Positions 16,801 to 26,054 are shown, numbered from the stretch's first letter. The stretch: DNA of 64,000 nucleotides from an uncultured Clostridia bacterium (GCA_934183305.1 CAKPSF010000002.1:124001-188000); one strand, 5' to 3'. Numbers and translations are program-made. Notes: generated by a model from the sequence alone, not told the origin.

Positions 16801-17991
16801 TTATTTTATAGTTGCTGATGCTTCTCCATCTTGAAGTCTAATACTTACTATATCGCCTTTTGCAAGTTCATCTTTGCTTCTTACTATTTTCCCATTTTTC
16901 TGTACTAATGAATATCCTCTTGATAATGTTTTCAATGGGCTTAACGAGTCTAGTTTAGATATAACATTAGTGAAGCTATTATTAGACTTCGTATATTTGT
17001 CAAATACTTTATCATACATCAATTTTATATTGTTTTGTAATTTTATTTTTTCTTCTTCAATTTTTTGATACGGTTCTCTAAAAGCTTTAGATGTCATAAT
17101 TTTTTCATATTGTAATTTCATAAGTTCAAGCTTTTTATTCAAAGCAATACATAGTCTATTATTGTATTTTTTTAGTCCTTCTTTAATATCCGCTATATTT
17201 GCAACAGCAAGTTCTGCAGCTGCTGATGGTGTTGGAGCTCTCAAATCCGCAACAAAATCTGCTATTGTAAAATCCGTTTCATGTCCTACTGCTGATATAA
17301 CAGGAAGTTCTGAGTCAAATATTGCTCGTGCCACAATTTCTTCATTAAATGGCCATAGGTCTTCTAATGACCCTCCACCTCTTGCTATAATTATAACATC
17401 TGCTAGCTTTTTACTGTTCATTAACTTAATTGCCTTTGCAATTTTTTCTCCAGCGCCTTCTCCTTGTACTGGAACAGGCAAAAGTTTTATATATACATTA
17501 GGATTTCTCCTTGTACTTACATTAATAATATCTCTTATTACAGCCCCAGTTTGCGAAGTAAGCACTCCAACAACTTTGGGCATAAATGGAATTTCTTTTT
17601 TATATTTTTTATCAAATAAACCTTCTTCTTCTAATTTTCGTTTAAGTTCTTCATATTTAGCATGTAAGTCTCCTACTCCGTCTTCTTCCATTCCTTTACA
17701 ATATATTTGATAAATTCCATCTCTTTCAAAAACAGATACTGTTCCCAGTATTAAAACTTTCATTCCATCTTTTGGAATGAAAGTCAAATTGTTTGTATAT
17801 GTTTTAAACATTATACATTTTATTAAAGAATTTTTATCTTTTAGAGTAAAATACATATGTCCTGTGTAATGATGCTTAAAATTTGATATTTCTCCTCTAA
17901 TATATACATTATTTAAAAATTCATCAGTTCCTATTTTATCTTTTATATAGCTATTTAAATCTGAAACTGATATTGGTTCTGGTCTTATCAT
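16801..17991 (-). CDS. xseA: Exodeoxyribonuclease VII large subunit
   Basis: 396 residues. An N-terminal OB-fold (SVSDLNSYIKDKIG, VYIRGEISNFKHHYTGH) is followed by the catalytic region with GVLTSQTGAVIRDI (~142), RGGGSLEDLWPFNEE (~205) and SAVGHETDFTIADFVADLRAPTPS-like residues (~232-255). The C-terminal part is a long helix/coiled coil. The ATG shares one base with the nusB stop (TAATG), indicating translational coupling. Confidence 0.96.
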   Translation of the reverse strand: MIRPEPISVSDLNSYIKDKIGTDEFLNNVYIRGEISNFKHHYTGHMYFTLKDKNSLIKCIMFKTYTNNLTFIPKDGMKVLILGTVSVFERDGIYQIYCKGMEEDGVGDLHAKYEELKRKLEEEGLFDKKYKKEIPFMPKVVGVLTSQTGAVIRDIINVSTRRNPNVYIKLLPVPVQGEGAGEKIAKAIKLMNSKKLADVIIIARGGGSLEDLWPFNEEIVARAIFDSELPVISAVGHETDFTIADFVADLRAPTPSAAAELAVANIADIKEGLKKYNNRLCIALNKKLELMKLQYEKIMTSKAFREPYQKIEEEKIKLQNNIKLMYDKVFDKYTKSNNSFTNVISKLDSLSPLKTLSRGYSLVQKNGKIVRSKDELAKGDIVSIRLQDGEASATIK

Positions 17992-18401
17992 TATACATTT
18001 TCACTTTCTTTTACAATACTTGCCAAAATACCATTTATAAAGTTTGGAGAAGTTTCATCTCCATATTTTTTAGAAAGCTCTATAACCTCATTTATAGCAA
18101 CTTTGTATGGTACTTCTGTATATAAAATCTCATATATTGCTAATTTTAGCAATACTAAATTCACTTTAGAAATCCTATCTAATTTCCAATCTTTTTTTAG
18201 GTTTTCAGATATTTTACTTTCTATACTGTCTATATTTTTTTCTATTCCTAACACTGTATCTTTTATATACATTTGGGTTTCTTCGTCAAAGTTTCCTTCT
18301 GTTTCAAAATATAAATCTATCTGTTCTTCTAAGTTATCTTTTTGTATTTCTAAACTATATAATAGTTTAAATGTTTCTTCTCTTGCTGCTGATCTTTTCA
18401 T
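17991..18401 (-). CDS. nusB: Transcription antitermination factor NusB
   Basis: 136-residue all-helical RNA-binding protein acting in rRNA antitermination with NusE (S10). A GTG at 18413 is in frame but lies within the ribosome site (GTGGAGG), which serves ATG 18401 (MKRSAAREETFKLLYS). The conserved C-terminal pattern YKVAINEVIELSKKYG and FINGIL is present. It is first in the nusB-xseA-xseB operon and follows the Asp23 cluster by ~20 bp, so one long transcript is possible. Confidence 0.95.
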   Translation of the reverse strand: MKRSAAREETFKLLYSLEIQKDNLEEQIDLYFETEGNFDEETQMYIKDTVLGIEKNIDSIESKISENLKKDWKLDRISKVNLVLLKLAIYEILYTEVPYKVAINEVIELSKKYGDETSPNFINGILASIVKESENV

Positions 18402-18422
18402 TTTTTCCTCCACATTTTGTTA

Positions 18423-18626
18423 TTAAATTTTATCTACAAAATTTTTTATTTTTTCTTTAACTTCATATTTATTTCTTTGAATATAATTTCCTGCATATAT
18501 TCCTATTACAATCAAAATTATGCCAATTATTAACTTATACAATTGTGTGCATAGTATTATAATTGCAATTAAAGCTCCTATTATAGCTCCATAGTATTCC
18601 TTTAAAAAATCTTTGAAACCTTCCAT
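18423..18626 (-). CDS. DUF2273-like small membrane protein
   Basis: 67 residues with two membrane helices separated by a tight turn (YYGAIIGALIAIIIL; LIIGIILIVIGIYAG) and a basic C-terminus. Proteins of this size and layout accompany amaP and asp23 across Firmicutes and are thought to take part in membrane anchoring of Asp23. Gene order here (asp23-amaP-DUF2273) supports that role. Confidence 0.8.
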   Translation of the reverse strand: MEGFKDFLKEYYGAIIGALIAIIILCTQLYKLIIGIILIVIGIYAGNYIQRNKYEVKEKIKNFVDKI

Positions 18627-18644
18627 TACTATACCTCCACTTTT

Positions 18645-19190
18645 TTATCTTTTCCGAGCTTCGATATTTTTTATTTTTATATTTACTGCTTTTATTTCTA
18701 TTTCTGTTGTTGTTTTTACTACTTCTTTTATTTTATCTTGTAAATTAGCAGATAGGTCTTTTATTATTGTGTCTGGTAACACAACTAAATTTAAATCTAT
18801 AACAACATTATTAACTTGTTTATCTAACTTAACATTACAATTAATTGCTTTAACATTTGGAAATCCAGCTACTACGCTTTTAACTAAATTTTCAATTGTA
18901 TTAATTGAAATTAATAATCTTCCTGATTCGTTTTCTAACAAAACACCTTCATGTTTTTCTTCTTCATCTTTATATGAAGGAAAGAAAATACATTTTGCTG
19001 AAAGTAGCATTAATACTATTGATACAACAATTGCCGTATTTGTTGCAGTTGGTTTTGATATCAACCATTGTAGTCCATAGTATATATCTCCTAATTCAAT
19101 CCAACCAAATAGTAATAAGCATAAAATTAATCCTAGCAATAATATTATTGCTGAAAATATTTGTAAAGATACTCTTTCTAAAAGTTTCAT
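18645..19190 (-). CDS. amaP: Alkaline shock membrane-anchor protein AmaP
   Basis: 181 residues: two N-terminal membrane helices (~10-32 and ~48-72) with a short extracellular loop, then a cytoplasmic domain resembling Asp23 (NLVVLPDTIIKDLSANLQ). In Staphylococcus AmaP anchors Asp23 to the membrane; that function is inferred here from family and the adjacent asp23 gene (18 bp upstream). Confidence 0.85.
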   Translation of the reverse strand: MKLLERVSLQIFSAIILLLGLILCLLLFGWIELGDIYYGLQWLISKPTATNTAIVVSIVLMLLSAKCIFFPSYKDEEEKHEGVLLENESGRLLISINTIENLVKSVVAGFPNVKAINCNVKLDKQVNNVVIDLNLVVLPDTIIKDLSANLQDKIKEVVKTTTEIEIKAVNIKIKNIEARKR

Positions 19191-19207
19191 TTGTTTATTC
19201 CTCCTTA

Positions 19208-19636
19208 TTATTCCTCATTATTTCCTTTATTTTCTTCTTTGTTTTGAGAATTTGTATTTACTCCTTGCACATGTACATTTACTTCTTCTACGTTAAGTCC
19301 TGTCATTCCCTCTACCGCTTTTTTCACTCTTTTTTGTATTTCATATGCTATGTCTGGTATTCTTGCTCCATATTCAACAATAATATTTACATCTATTTTT
19401 AAGCTTTTCTCTGTATTATCTATTTTTATTCCTTTTGAAAAACTTTTTTTACCAAAAACCTCTGATATTCCGCCTGCAAATCCTCCTGACATTGAATATA
19501 CTCCAGTTACTTCAGAAGCAGCTTTTCCAGCAATTATAGCAATAACATCATCGGCTATTTTTATGCCTTTTTCATCTGTTGCTTCAACTTCAACATCAAT
19601 AACTTCTTCTTTTTCTTCATTTTTATTTTCTTCCAT
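19208..19636 (-). CDS. Asp23/Gls24-family envelope stress protein
   Basis: 142 residues. The central Asp23 domain is clear: GIKIADDVIAIIAGKAASEV (~23-42) and a VNVHVQGV end, flanked by Glu/Lys-rich tails. These abundant proteins polymerise under the membrane and contribute to envelope homeostasis. It is the first gene of the asp23-amaP-DUF2273 cluster and is separated from the upstream DUF1292 gene by a terminator. Confidence 0.92.
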   Translation of the reverse strand: MEENKNEEKEEVIDVEVEATDEKGIKIADDVIAIIAGKAASEVTGVYSMSGGFAGGISEVFGKKSFSKGIKIDNTEKSLKIDVNIIVEYGARIPDIAYEIQKRVKKAVEGMTGLNVEEVNVHVQGVNTNSQNKEENKGNNEE

Positions 19637-19679
19637 AATATCTCTTCCTTTCTTTTAAAGTTTTATACGTAAAAAAAAC

Positions 19680-19720
19680 AACTGATACACTTATAATTTT
19701 CTATTAAAAGTATATCAGTT
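19680..19720 (-). terminator. Terminator after the ireB-ruvX-DUF1292 operon
   Basis: AACTGATA(C)ACTT ... AAGTATATCAGTT forms an imperfect stem, followed on the minus strand by TTGTTTTTTTT. Confidence 0.8.
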
Positions 19721-19751
19721 TATATGTTATTTTACAACTATTTTTTGTAAA

Positions 19752-20048
19752 TTAGTCTACAAAATTAAAGTCATCTTTGAATTTTTCTTTAAATATTTCA
19801 AATACTTTATTTAATATGTCTTCATCATCTACACTTACATAAGATTCTTCATCTTCTGATTCTGTGTCTTCTAATTTTAATATAACAACTTCCCCAGCAT
19901 CATCTGCTTCTTCTACTGGTAAAAGTACAACATATTCTTCCCCTTCATATTCAATTAAATCTAAAAATTCAAATTCTGTTTCATTACCTTCCTCATCATT
20001 TAAAACTATGATGTTATCTAATTCCTCATTATTTGTATCTTCACTCAT
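19752..20048 (-). CDS. DUF1292 domain protein
   Basis: 98 residues, extremely acidic (long Asp/Glu runs). The DUF1292 pattern is present: DEEGNETEFEFLDLIEYEG followed by YVVLLPVEE. An upstream in-frame codon at 20066 is part of the ribosome site (GAAAGGAG), so ATG 20048 is chosen. The family has no assigned function but almost always follows ireB and ruvX, as it does here. Confidence 0.9.
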   Translation of the reverse strand: MSEDTNNEELDNIIVLNDEEGNETEFEFLDLIEYEGEEYVVLLPVEEADDAGEVVILKLEDTESEDEESYVSVDDEDILNKVFEIFKEKFKDDFNFVD

Positions 20049-20106
20049 TTTTGTTTCTCCTTTCAAATCTTATATATATCATTTGTATTTCTACAACACT
20101 AATAAC

Positions 20107-20532
20107 TTATTTATTTTTATTTATGTACATTTCTAATATATACACAGCTGAAATAGTATCCACTAGTCCTCGCTTTTTTTTCTTATTTATGTCTAACATA
20201 TTCATTGTTTTATGAGCAGCGACAGTAGTTAACCTCTCATCTACTTTTTCTATTTTTATTTTATTAAATTTACACTTTAATTTTTGTATAAATTTTTCAG
20301 TAATTTCTATTCTATCTGCACTATCTCCATTTAGTTTGTATGGCATTCCAATTACAAATGTATCAATTTCATATTCGTTTGTAATTTCTTCAAGCCTTTT
20401 TAAAACAATTTTATCATTATTGTTATGATGTATTGTTTCCAAACCTTGAGCAGTTATACATAAAGGATCAGTAATTGCAATTCCAACTCTACTATCACCA
20501 TAATCTATTCCAAGTTTTCTCATATTATTCAT
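20107..20532 (-). CDS. ruvX: RuvX/YqgF-family RNase H-fold nuclease
   Basis: 141 residues. The catalytic RNase H-like features are present: LGIDYGDSRVGIAITD (~7-22), a VIGMPYKLNG motif (~60-69), KVDERLTT (~96-103) and a C-terminal D in RGLVDTISAVYILE. Members act on 16S/23S rRNA precursor ends or Holliday-like structures. Its start overlaps the ireB stop, so the two are translationally coupled. Confidence 0.93.
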   Translation of the reverse strand: MNNMRKLGIDYGDSRVGIAITDPLCITAQGLETIHHNNNDKIVLKRLEEITNEYEIDTFVIGMPYKLNGDSADRIEITEKFIQKLKCKFNKIKIEKVDERLTTVAAHKTMNMLDINKKKKRGLVDTISAVYILEMYINKNK

Positions 20533-20779
20533 CTAGTCCTATATAATTTCTAACTAATTTTTCTAATAATTCATCTCTATCTAATTGTCTAATTAAATTT
20601 CTTGCATCATTATAACTTGTAATATATGTTGGATCTCCAGATAATATATATCCAACTATTTGGTTTATTGGGTTGTATCCTTTTTTTTGTAAAGCATTAT
20701 AAACATTTTTTAATACTTCCCTTGTTTTGATATTTTTATCTGTCTCAACAGAAAAATTCATTGTTTTGTCAAAATCCAT
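20525..20779 (-). CDS. ireB: IreB-family regulatory phosphoprotein
   Basis: 84 residues matching the IreB (DUF965) family throughout: Thr-rich N-terminus (MDFDKTMNFSVE) containing the likely phosphorylation sites, then YNALQKKGYNPINQIVGYIL. In Enterococcus IreB is phosphorylated by the PASTA kinase IreK and affects cephalosporin resistance; the role in this organism is inferred. alaS, which often precedes it, is not in this window. Confidence 0.93.
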   Translation of the reverse strand: MDFDKTMNFSVETDKNIKTREVLKNVYNALQKKGYNPINQIVGYILSGDPTYITSYNDARNLIRQLDRDELLEKLVRNYIGLDE

Positions 20780-20803
20780 AACAATCCCTCCATATACTAA
20801 AAA

Positions 20804-21910
20804 TTAAATTAAATTTATATCACTTTCCTTTGTTTCTGCTTCGTCTAAATATTCTTCTAGTTTTTTATTTAAACTTTCTAAAGCTGTTCCTTTATAATAT
20901 GTAGTAACAACAAAATTCAACATTGGACTAACCGTATTATTCTTTGTTGTTTTTTTGTTTTGTTTATCATTTTCGTTGATTTCAATTTTTATATTTTCAA
21001 CATCAGTTTTAAGTCCTCTAAGGAAGTCAACCACTCCATCAGTTTCAACTCCCGAAAAAACTATAAGAAATTTTGGTCCCATATACCTAACAAATAAATA
21101 TTCTTCTGAAATACTGTTTCTTATAAACTCACTAACTTTGGTTATTACATCGTTTCCTGTTTTTCTTCCAATATTATCATTTATTTGTGCTAAATTTACA
21201 ATGTTGAACATACATACGCTAGATGTTGGATATTTATCTACTAACTTTCTTCCTTTTCCATATAAATATTCAACATTGTTTAACTCAGAATATAAATCTT
21301 TTCTTTGTAAATTTTCAACAATTGATTGATAAGAAACTGATTTTAGTACTGATATAATATTATCTTTTACAACTTCTAATATTGTTGTATCTAGTTTATC
21401 AAAAGCATGTGCTATTCCACTTTCTAATATCCAATATCCTATATAAATATTGTCTATATATAATGGAAAGAATATAGCTGCTTTCGCTCTTCCAAACTCT
21501 AGTTTTTGATATGGCAATCTTTCATTTTCATTATTTACAGTTATATATTTAGGAGTTGCAGTCGTTATACTATCTTTAAATATATCTTCGTTTTGTAAAT
21601 TTCTTAATGTGTCCCAGTGTTTTTCATTAACATTAGTAGCTTTTATAACATATTCTGCTCCATCAAAAACAACTATTGTAGAATATTTTATATCATATTT
21701 TTCTATTAAAATATTATTTATCTTAATAATCTTGTTATCAACAGTTTCTTCTTCTCCTATTGTACTCATAAATTCTTGAAGTACATTTAAGCTAGTAACT
21801 TTTTGATTTACATTATTCAAATTTTGCACTTTTTTATTTATACTAATATTATATACTACAAGAATTACTACTACTATTATTAGTACAATAATTAAGAATA
21901 TTGCTCCCAA
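20804..21910 (-). CDS. Membrane-anchored GAF plus degenerate GGDEF-like protein
   Basis: 368 residues: one N-terminal membrane helix (~3-22), a short coiled segment, a GAF-like domain (~45-190; KYSTIVVFDGAEYVIKA, FFPLYIDNIYIGYWIL), then a GGDEF-like fold (~225-345). The fold has INDNIGRKTGNDVITKVSEF, as in cyclases, but where the active loop (GG[D/E]EF) should be it reads RYMGPKFLIVFSG. It is therefore unlikely to make c-di-GMP and is more plausibly a nucleotide or signal sensor. It is the last gene of the 20.8-24.6 kb module. Confidence 0.75.
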   Translation of the reverse strand: MGAIFLIIVLIIVVVILVVYNISINKKVQNLNNVNQKVTSLNVLQEFMSTIGEEETVDNKIIKINNILIEKYDIKYSTIVVFDGAEYVIKATNVNEKHWDTLRNLQNEDIFKDSITTATPKYITVNNENERLPYQKLEFGRAKAAIFFPLYIDNIYIGYWILESGIAHAFDKLDTTILEVVKDNIISVLKSVSYQSIVENLQRKDLYSELNNVEYLYGKGRKLVDKYPTSSVCMFNIVNLAQINDNIGRKTGNDVITKVSEFIRNSISEEYLFVRYMGPKFLIVFSGVETDGVVDFLRGLKTDVENIKIEINENDKQNKKTTKNNTVSPMLNFVVTTYYKGTALESLNKKLEEYLDEAETKESDINLI

Positions 21911-21940
21911 TGTTTTTTCACTCCTTATTTATTATTTTTA

Positions 21941-24217
21941 TTAATATCTATTTTTCATTTGTTCCAAAGTATTATTCATGTTAGGAGAAAATTTATTGTT
22001 TGATGAATAATCTCCCATTGGTTTGTATTTATTTCCAATTAACGGATACACCATATTAGCAACTTCTTTTAATTTAGCATTAAAAAATTTTGAATATCCA
22101 TTTATTGAAATTTCGCAATCCATAACTCCTTCTAGATATCTAGAACACGCATCTTCATCAAAAGGAACAGAGCAGTATTTTACACTATCTTTATTGAATA
22201 ATTCAGTCATAAACGACATAGCCGGATCATTATAGAATGCTAGTCCACCAATTATTGCTTTTGGTGTTAATCCTCTAACTTTCATTTCTTTATTTATAAT
22301 AATTTTAATTTTTTCAGGTCTTAAAATATCTTTAGCTTTTAGATCTCTCAAGAATGCTGTCATTGGTTGAATTGTAAGAATATCCATAGTTTGAACAACG
22401 TACAATTCTTGTGCAACTCCAAAATACTCAACTGGCGAATTAAAATCACAATCCATCAAAACGACTGAATAATTTTGAGTTAAAGTTGATATTATTCCGT
22501 CAACCTCTTCTAATGGCAATCTGTCTCCCGGAAGTGCTGTATATACATCTAAATATTTGTCTACATTTATTCCGTTTGTGATTCCGCTTCTTAGTTTTTT
22601 TATCGATTCAAATGCTATATTTCTTAAGTTTTCCTCATTCTTTGTATAAATATAATATGAATTTCTATTTGTAGTCAAATCTAAAATAGCGGTTTTAATG
22701 CCCATTGAAGATAAACATTTAGCAACATTGTTTACCAAAAATGATGTTCCATTTTTTGTTGTTCCAACAAAGCTAACTATTTTTTTATCTTTAGACAATA
22801 CTCCGGACATATTCGTTATTGAGTCATAATTAATATTAGAATTATAATTTGTAACTGCATTATTATACTTATCTTTTTGAACTTCCGCTCTAGTTGATTG
22901 ATTTGATAGATTTCCAACATTGTCAAATCCAGGTAATACCATATCCTCATCATCGCTTATTGCATCAAATCCTGGTAATGTTTGTGTTTCATCAACTTTA
23001 TCAAAACCTGGTAAAACATTTTCGTTTTGCTCTTCATTATCAAATCCTGGTAATATTGAATCTAGATTATTTTCTACTTCGTCAAAACCCGGTAGAACAG
23101 TCTCTTCCTCTGGCTCTGTTTCAGTGGCTGTAACTTTTTTAGGTCTGCCTCTTCCTCTTTTTACCGTATTTACATTAGGTTGTTCTGTTTCAACAACAAC
23201 CTTCTTAGGTCTGCCTCTTCCTCTCTTTACTGCTGTCGCCTCTGGTTCTTCTTTTAATATAGGTTCATTTATTTCAGTTTCATTATCGACTTCTTCGAAT
23301 CCAGGTAAAGTTGTTTCTTTTTCAATTTGTTTTGGTTCAACTTTTTCTTCTATTTTACTTTTTATTGTTCCAGTCATTTTTTTAGTTGCTACTTTTTTTA
23401 TTGCCGTAGGAACAATTACTGGTTTTACCGGTCTATTAGAAGTAGAATTATTTAAAAATCCAATTTTCAGTCCTTCTTCTTCTTTTTGTTTTTTCATAGC
23501 ATTAATTGTTGATGGTGCATCTCCAAATGTCATAACAGATTGATACTTAGGTGATCTTTCTTCTAGTACCGCTTTAACATTTAGAGGTAGAAACTTAGTT
23601 ATTATTCTTAATTGTGCATCATTATATTGTGCTGCTATGTTATTAAAACTCTCTATATATCTATCTTCATCTTTTCCAAGTCTTCTATAATGGTTTAAAA
23701 TATTTTTTATTTCTGCTTCACTAACATTTTCTTCGCTTTCGCTTTTGTAATTTACTTCATCAGATTCTATTTTATAATAAATCTTAGCCTCTTTTTTACT
23801 ACGAGGTTTATTTAATAATGTACATACATTAGCAGTACTTCTATCTTGCCCTAGCAGTGCATTATATATTCCTATTCCAAATAATTTTACTAATATTGGT
23901 TCAGACTTTGTTCTTCTATCTGTTGCAATTAATATAATTGGTATATCTTCTCCATTTATTCCTGTTGCTTCGTCACTTATATTATCTAATTTTTCAAATA
24001 GAAATTTATCTATTGCATCATAATTATTGTTAGCAAATGGTTCTAAGTCCTCGCTAATAACAATTCTATCATATGTTTTATCTCTTTGTAATTCTTTAAC
24101 AATTGCATTGAAATAGTACATATTTTTATATGAAATTATTTCTTTATAATCTTTTTGATATTTTTTAACTATTTGTGTTGATATATTCTCGTTACTTACA
24201 GCAAACAGAACTTTCAT
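21941..24217 (-). CDS. CpaE/ParA-like ATPase-fold protein with AT-hooks and LPGF repeats
   Basis: 758 residues; no close family recognised. N-terminus (~1-130) resembles an atypical receiver/CpaE-like domain (MKVLFAVSNENISTQIV; PIILIATDRR). A disordered middle (~250-450) carries two AT-hook motifs, KRGRGRPKK (~328 and ~351), and six LPGF(D/E) motifs (~305 to ~431) spaced 12-15 residues apart in the last five. The C-terminus (~470-740) has a MinD/ParA fold (KTAILDLTTNRNSYY; VVLMDCDFNSP), but the P-loop reads VGTTKNGTS, lacking the usual lysines, so ATP hydrolysis is doubtful. It is preceded 3 bp upstream by a small membrane-protein gene. Function unknown; a polar-localisation or pilus/secretion role is only a guess from CpaE. 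Confidence 0.65.
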   Translation of the reverse strand: MKVLFAVSNENISTQIVKKYQKDYKEIISYKNMYYFNAIVKELQRDKTYDRIVISEDLEPFANNNYDAIDKFLFEKLDNISDEATGINGEDIPIILIATDRRTKSEPILVKLFGIGIYNALLGQDRSTANVCTLLNKPRSKKEAKIYYKIESDEVNYKSESEENVSEAEIKNILNHYRRLGKDEDRYIESFNNIAAQYNDAQLRIITKFLPLNVKAVLEERSPKYQSVMTFGDAPSTINAMKKQKEEEGLKIGFLNNSTSNRPVKPVIVPTAIKKVATKKMTGTIKSKIEEKVEPKQIEKETTLPGFEEVDNETEINEPILKEEPEATAVKRGRGRPKKVVVETEQPNVNTVKRGRGRPKKVTATETEPEEETVLPGFDEVENNLDSILPGFDNEEQNENVLPGFDKVDETQTLPGFDAISDDEDMVLPGFDNVGNLSNQSTRAEVQKDKYNNAVTNYNSNINYDSITNMSGVLSKDKKIVSFVGTTKNGTSFLVNNVAKCLSSMGIKTAILDLTTNRNSYYIYTKNEENLRNIAFESIKKLRSGITNGINVDKYLDVYTALPGDRLPLEEVDGIISTLTQNYSVVLMDCDFNSPVEYFGVAQELYVVQTMDILTIQPMTAFLRDLKAKDILRPEKIKIIINKEMKVRGLTPKAIIGGLAFYNDPAMSFMTELFNKDSVKYCSVPFDEDACSRYLEGVMDCEISINGYSKFFNAKLKEVANMVYPLIGNKYKPMGDYSSNNKFSPNMNNTLEQMKNRY

Positions 24218-24220
24218 TTG

Positions 24221-24622
24221 TTAACCCCTCCAACTTTTTACAACTATTGCAAATATAAGTGGTAATACCTGAGCAATTACAAATATTGTAATAAACCCAA
24301 TCATTAAAATTAAACCTCTATCTCTTACATCTATTTTTCTTACACCTAAAATATATTGATAAATTGCAGCAATTGCAACTCCAATAAAGCAACATGGTAT
24401 GCTGTATATTCTAACTTTATTTAGCATATATGCTGTAAATCCGTAGCTTTCAGAGCCATATGCTTCTGTGTAATCTTTTATTTCTTTTAATTCTTTATCT
24501 TTAATTTCTACAAGTTGACTACTTGTTTTATTGTCCATTATTTGAGTAGTGCTAGTTGCATGAACTGAATAAACAGAAAACAAGCAAATTAATATAAAAA
24601 ATATTGCTATAACTTTTTTCAT
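24221..24622 (-). CDS. Small secreted/membrane protein, first gene of the CpaE-like module
   Basis: 133 residues: signal peptide (MKKVIAIFFILICLFSVYS, cleavage probably after VHA), a polar extracytoplasmic stretch, then two membrane helices (~70-90, ~103-125) ending KSWRG. The size and layout recall TrbC/VirB2-like subunits but the resemblance is structural only; I do not recognise the family. It is separated by 3 bp from the 758-residue protein, so the two are surely co-translated. Confidence 0.65.
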   Translation of the reverse strand: MKKVIAIFFILICLFSVYSVHATSTTQIMDNKTSSQLVEIKDKELKEIKDYTEAYGSESYGFTAYMLNKVRIYSIPCCFIGVAIAAIYQYILGVRKIDVRDRGLILMIGFITIFVIAQVLPLIFAIVVKSWRG

Positions 24623-24743
24623 AACTCTTTCTCCCCTAGATATTATATATTCAATAATTATACTATATTATCATACACTACAATAAAAAAAAATACAAGG
24701 TTTATTTGAAATTTTTTACCACTTTTTCTAACAAAATCCCAAA

Positions 24744-24774
24744 ATTAAAGAACGCTTAATTTGCGTTCTTTAAT
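24744..24774. terminator. Terminator between the GH73 gene and the CpaE-like module
   Basis: ATTAAAGAACGC / GCGTTCTTTAAT, a perfect 12-bp stem with 7-nt loop and flanking T/A tracts. It ends the minus-strand GH73 gene immediately after its stop. Confidence 0.9.
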
Positions 24775-24775
24775 T

Positions 24776-26038
24776 CTATAATCTGTTATATAAATATTTC
24801 ATCCAAGTATAAATACTATTGGCCCATTTTTTATCTGTTGCATATTTTTTATTTACTCCGGCTAATGTAGCGCCATTATAGTATTTTCCAGTGGCTACTT
24901 CTCCACCATATATGCTTGTTCCTTTAGGATTTAAATAATGTTTTACTAACACTCTAGCAATCATATCTATACTTGCTGAGCATCCATCGTAAGAATAAGC
25001 ACTTGAATACGCACTATTGTCATATGCTCCGTATCCGAATAAATTTTTCTTATTTGTAGCTATCTTAGAAGTTCCCCATGCACTTTCGTGAATACCTATT
25101 GCCGCAACAAATACTCCATTTATTCCATATGATTGTTCTATATAATAGAAATATTTTGCATTTTCTTTAAATATACCATTTTTATCTTTTGATTCGTTTT
25201 CAAATATCTTTTCAAATTGTTCTAATGTTAATCCACTTGGTTTGCTTAAGTCCATACTTTTACTAAGTTTCTTTAATAATTCTTCTTTAGAATATTTTTC
25301 ATTATTATTGTTTCCTTTAATTTCCACGTTTGGTACTATGTATGTTACACAATCTGATTCTACCCATCCATAATATGTATCATATTTAACGTAATACCAG
25401 CTTCCATTTTTCTTTTCTATCTTTAGTTTCGAATTTTGATTAATTTTTATTATAACCTCTGCATTTTTATCATTTTCCGTCCTAATATCTAATTCATATG
25501 GTGTTGCATATACTGTATCTCCTATTTTAATTTTATGTTTATTATAATATTTAGACGTACCAACTTCAACAATTCTTTTTATAGAAGGTTTTAAGATCTT
25601 TCTTCCTATCTGTTCATCTTGTATTAACTCTTCGCCTTTATATTGTTTTTTTATAATTAATTCTTGTTTTCCATCTTGTCCTTGTTGTAATACTTGAATT
25701 GTACCTTTAGGAAGTTTACTATTATTTTGATATTCTGTTTCATATTCAAGTTCAACATCCATAGTTTCAATTACTTCTCTTATTTCATCATTTTTATTTT
25801 GATTAATAATATCATTAATATCTATTGTTCCTTCATATTCTTGGTCTAGCCATTCAATTTCTTGATTTTCTGTTTTATAGCTATCAGCAACAATTATTTC
25901 CTTTTTTATTCTAGATTTAATTACAAATCTGCATATTAATACAACTATAAATAAAGTAGCAATTATGCTTCCAATTATTATTAATATATTTCTTTCACTA
26001 TGGTCATTTATCTTTATTTTATTATTATTATTTTTCAT
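24776..26038 (-). CDS. Membrane-anchored G5/SH3/glucosaminidase-type wall hydrolase
   Basis: 420 residues from ATG 26038. A TTG at 26083 extends the frame, but that codon is the -35 box of the promoter, so it is excluded. One membrane helix (~15-35), a G5 domain (~125-175, KQYKGEELIQDEQIGRK), an SH3-like module (~195-245, SWYYVKYDTYYGWVESDC) and a C-terminal GH73/glucosaminidase domain (~265-420) with a likely catalytic Glu in IGIHESAWGTS. It probably trims peptidoglycan from the outer membrane face. A paralogous catalytic domain occurs at 51772. Confidence 0.88.
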   Translation of the reverse strand: MKNNNNKIKINDHSERNILIIIGSIIATLFIVVLICRFVIKSRIKKEIIVADSYKTENQEIEWLDQEYEGTIDINDIINQNKNDEIREVIETMDVELEYETEYQNNSKLPKGTIQVLQQGQDGKQELIIKKQYKGEELIQDEQIGRKILKPSIKRIVEVGTSKYYNKHKIKIGDTVYATPYELDIRTENDKNAEVIIKINQNSKLKIEKKNGSWYYVKYDTYYGWVESDCVTYIVPNVEIKGNNNNEKYSKEELLKKLSKSMDLSKPSGLTLEQFEKIFENESKDKNGIFKENAKYFYYIEQSYGINGVFVAAIGIHESAWGTSKIATNKKNLFGYGAYDNSAYSSAYSYDGCSASIDMIARVLVKHYLNPKGTSIYGGEVATGKYYNGATLAGVNKKYATDKKWANSIYTWMKYLYNRL

Positions 26039-26054
26039 AAGTTTCACCAATATT

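Noticed and set aside
20804..21910. Active diguanylate cyclase
   Set aside because: The GGDEF loop is replaced by MGPKF and the metal-binding residues are not in place, so catalytic activity is unlikely.
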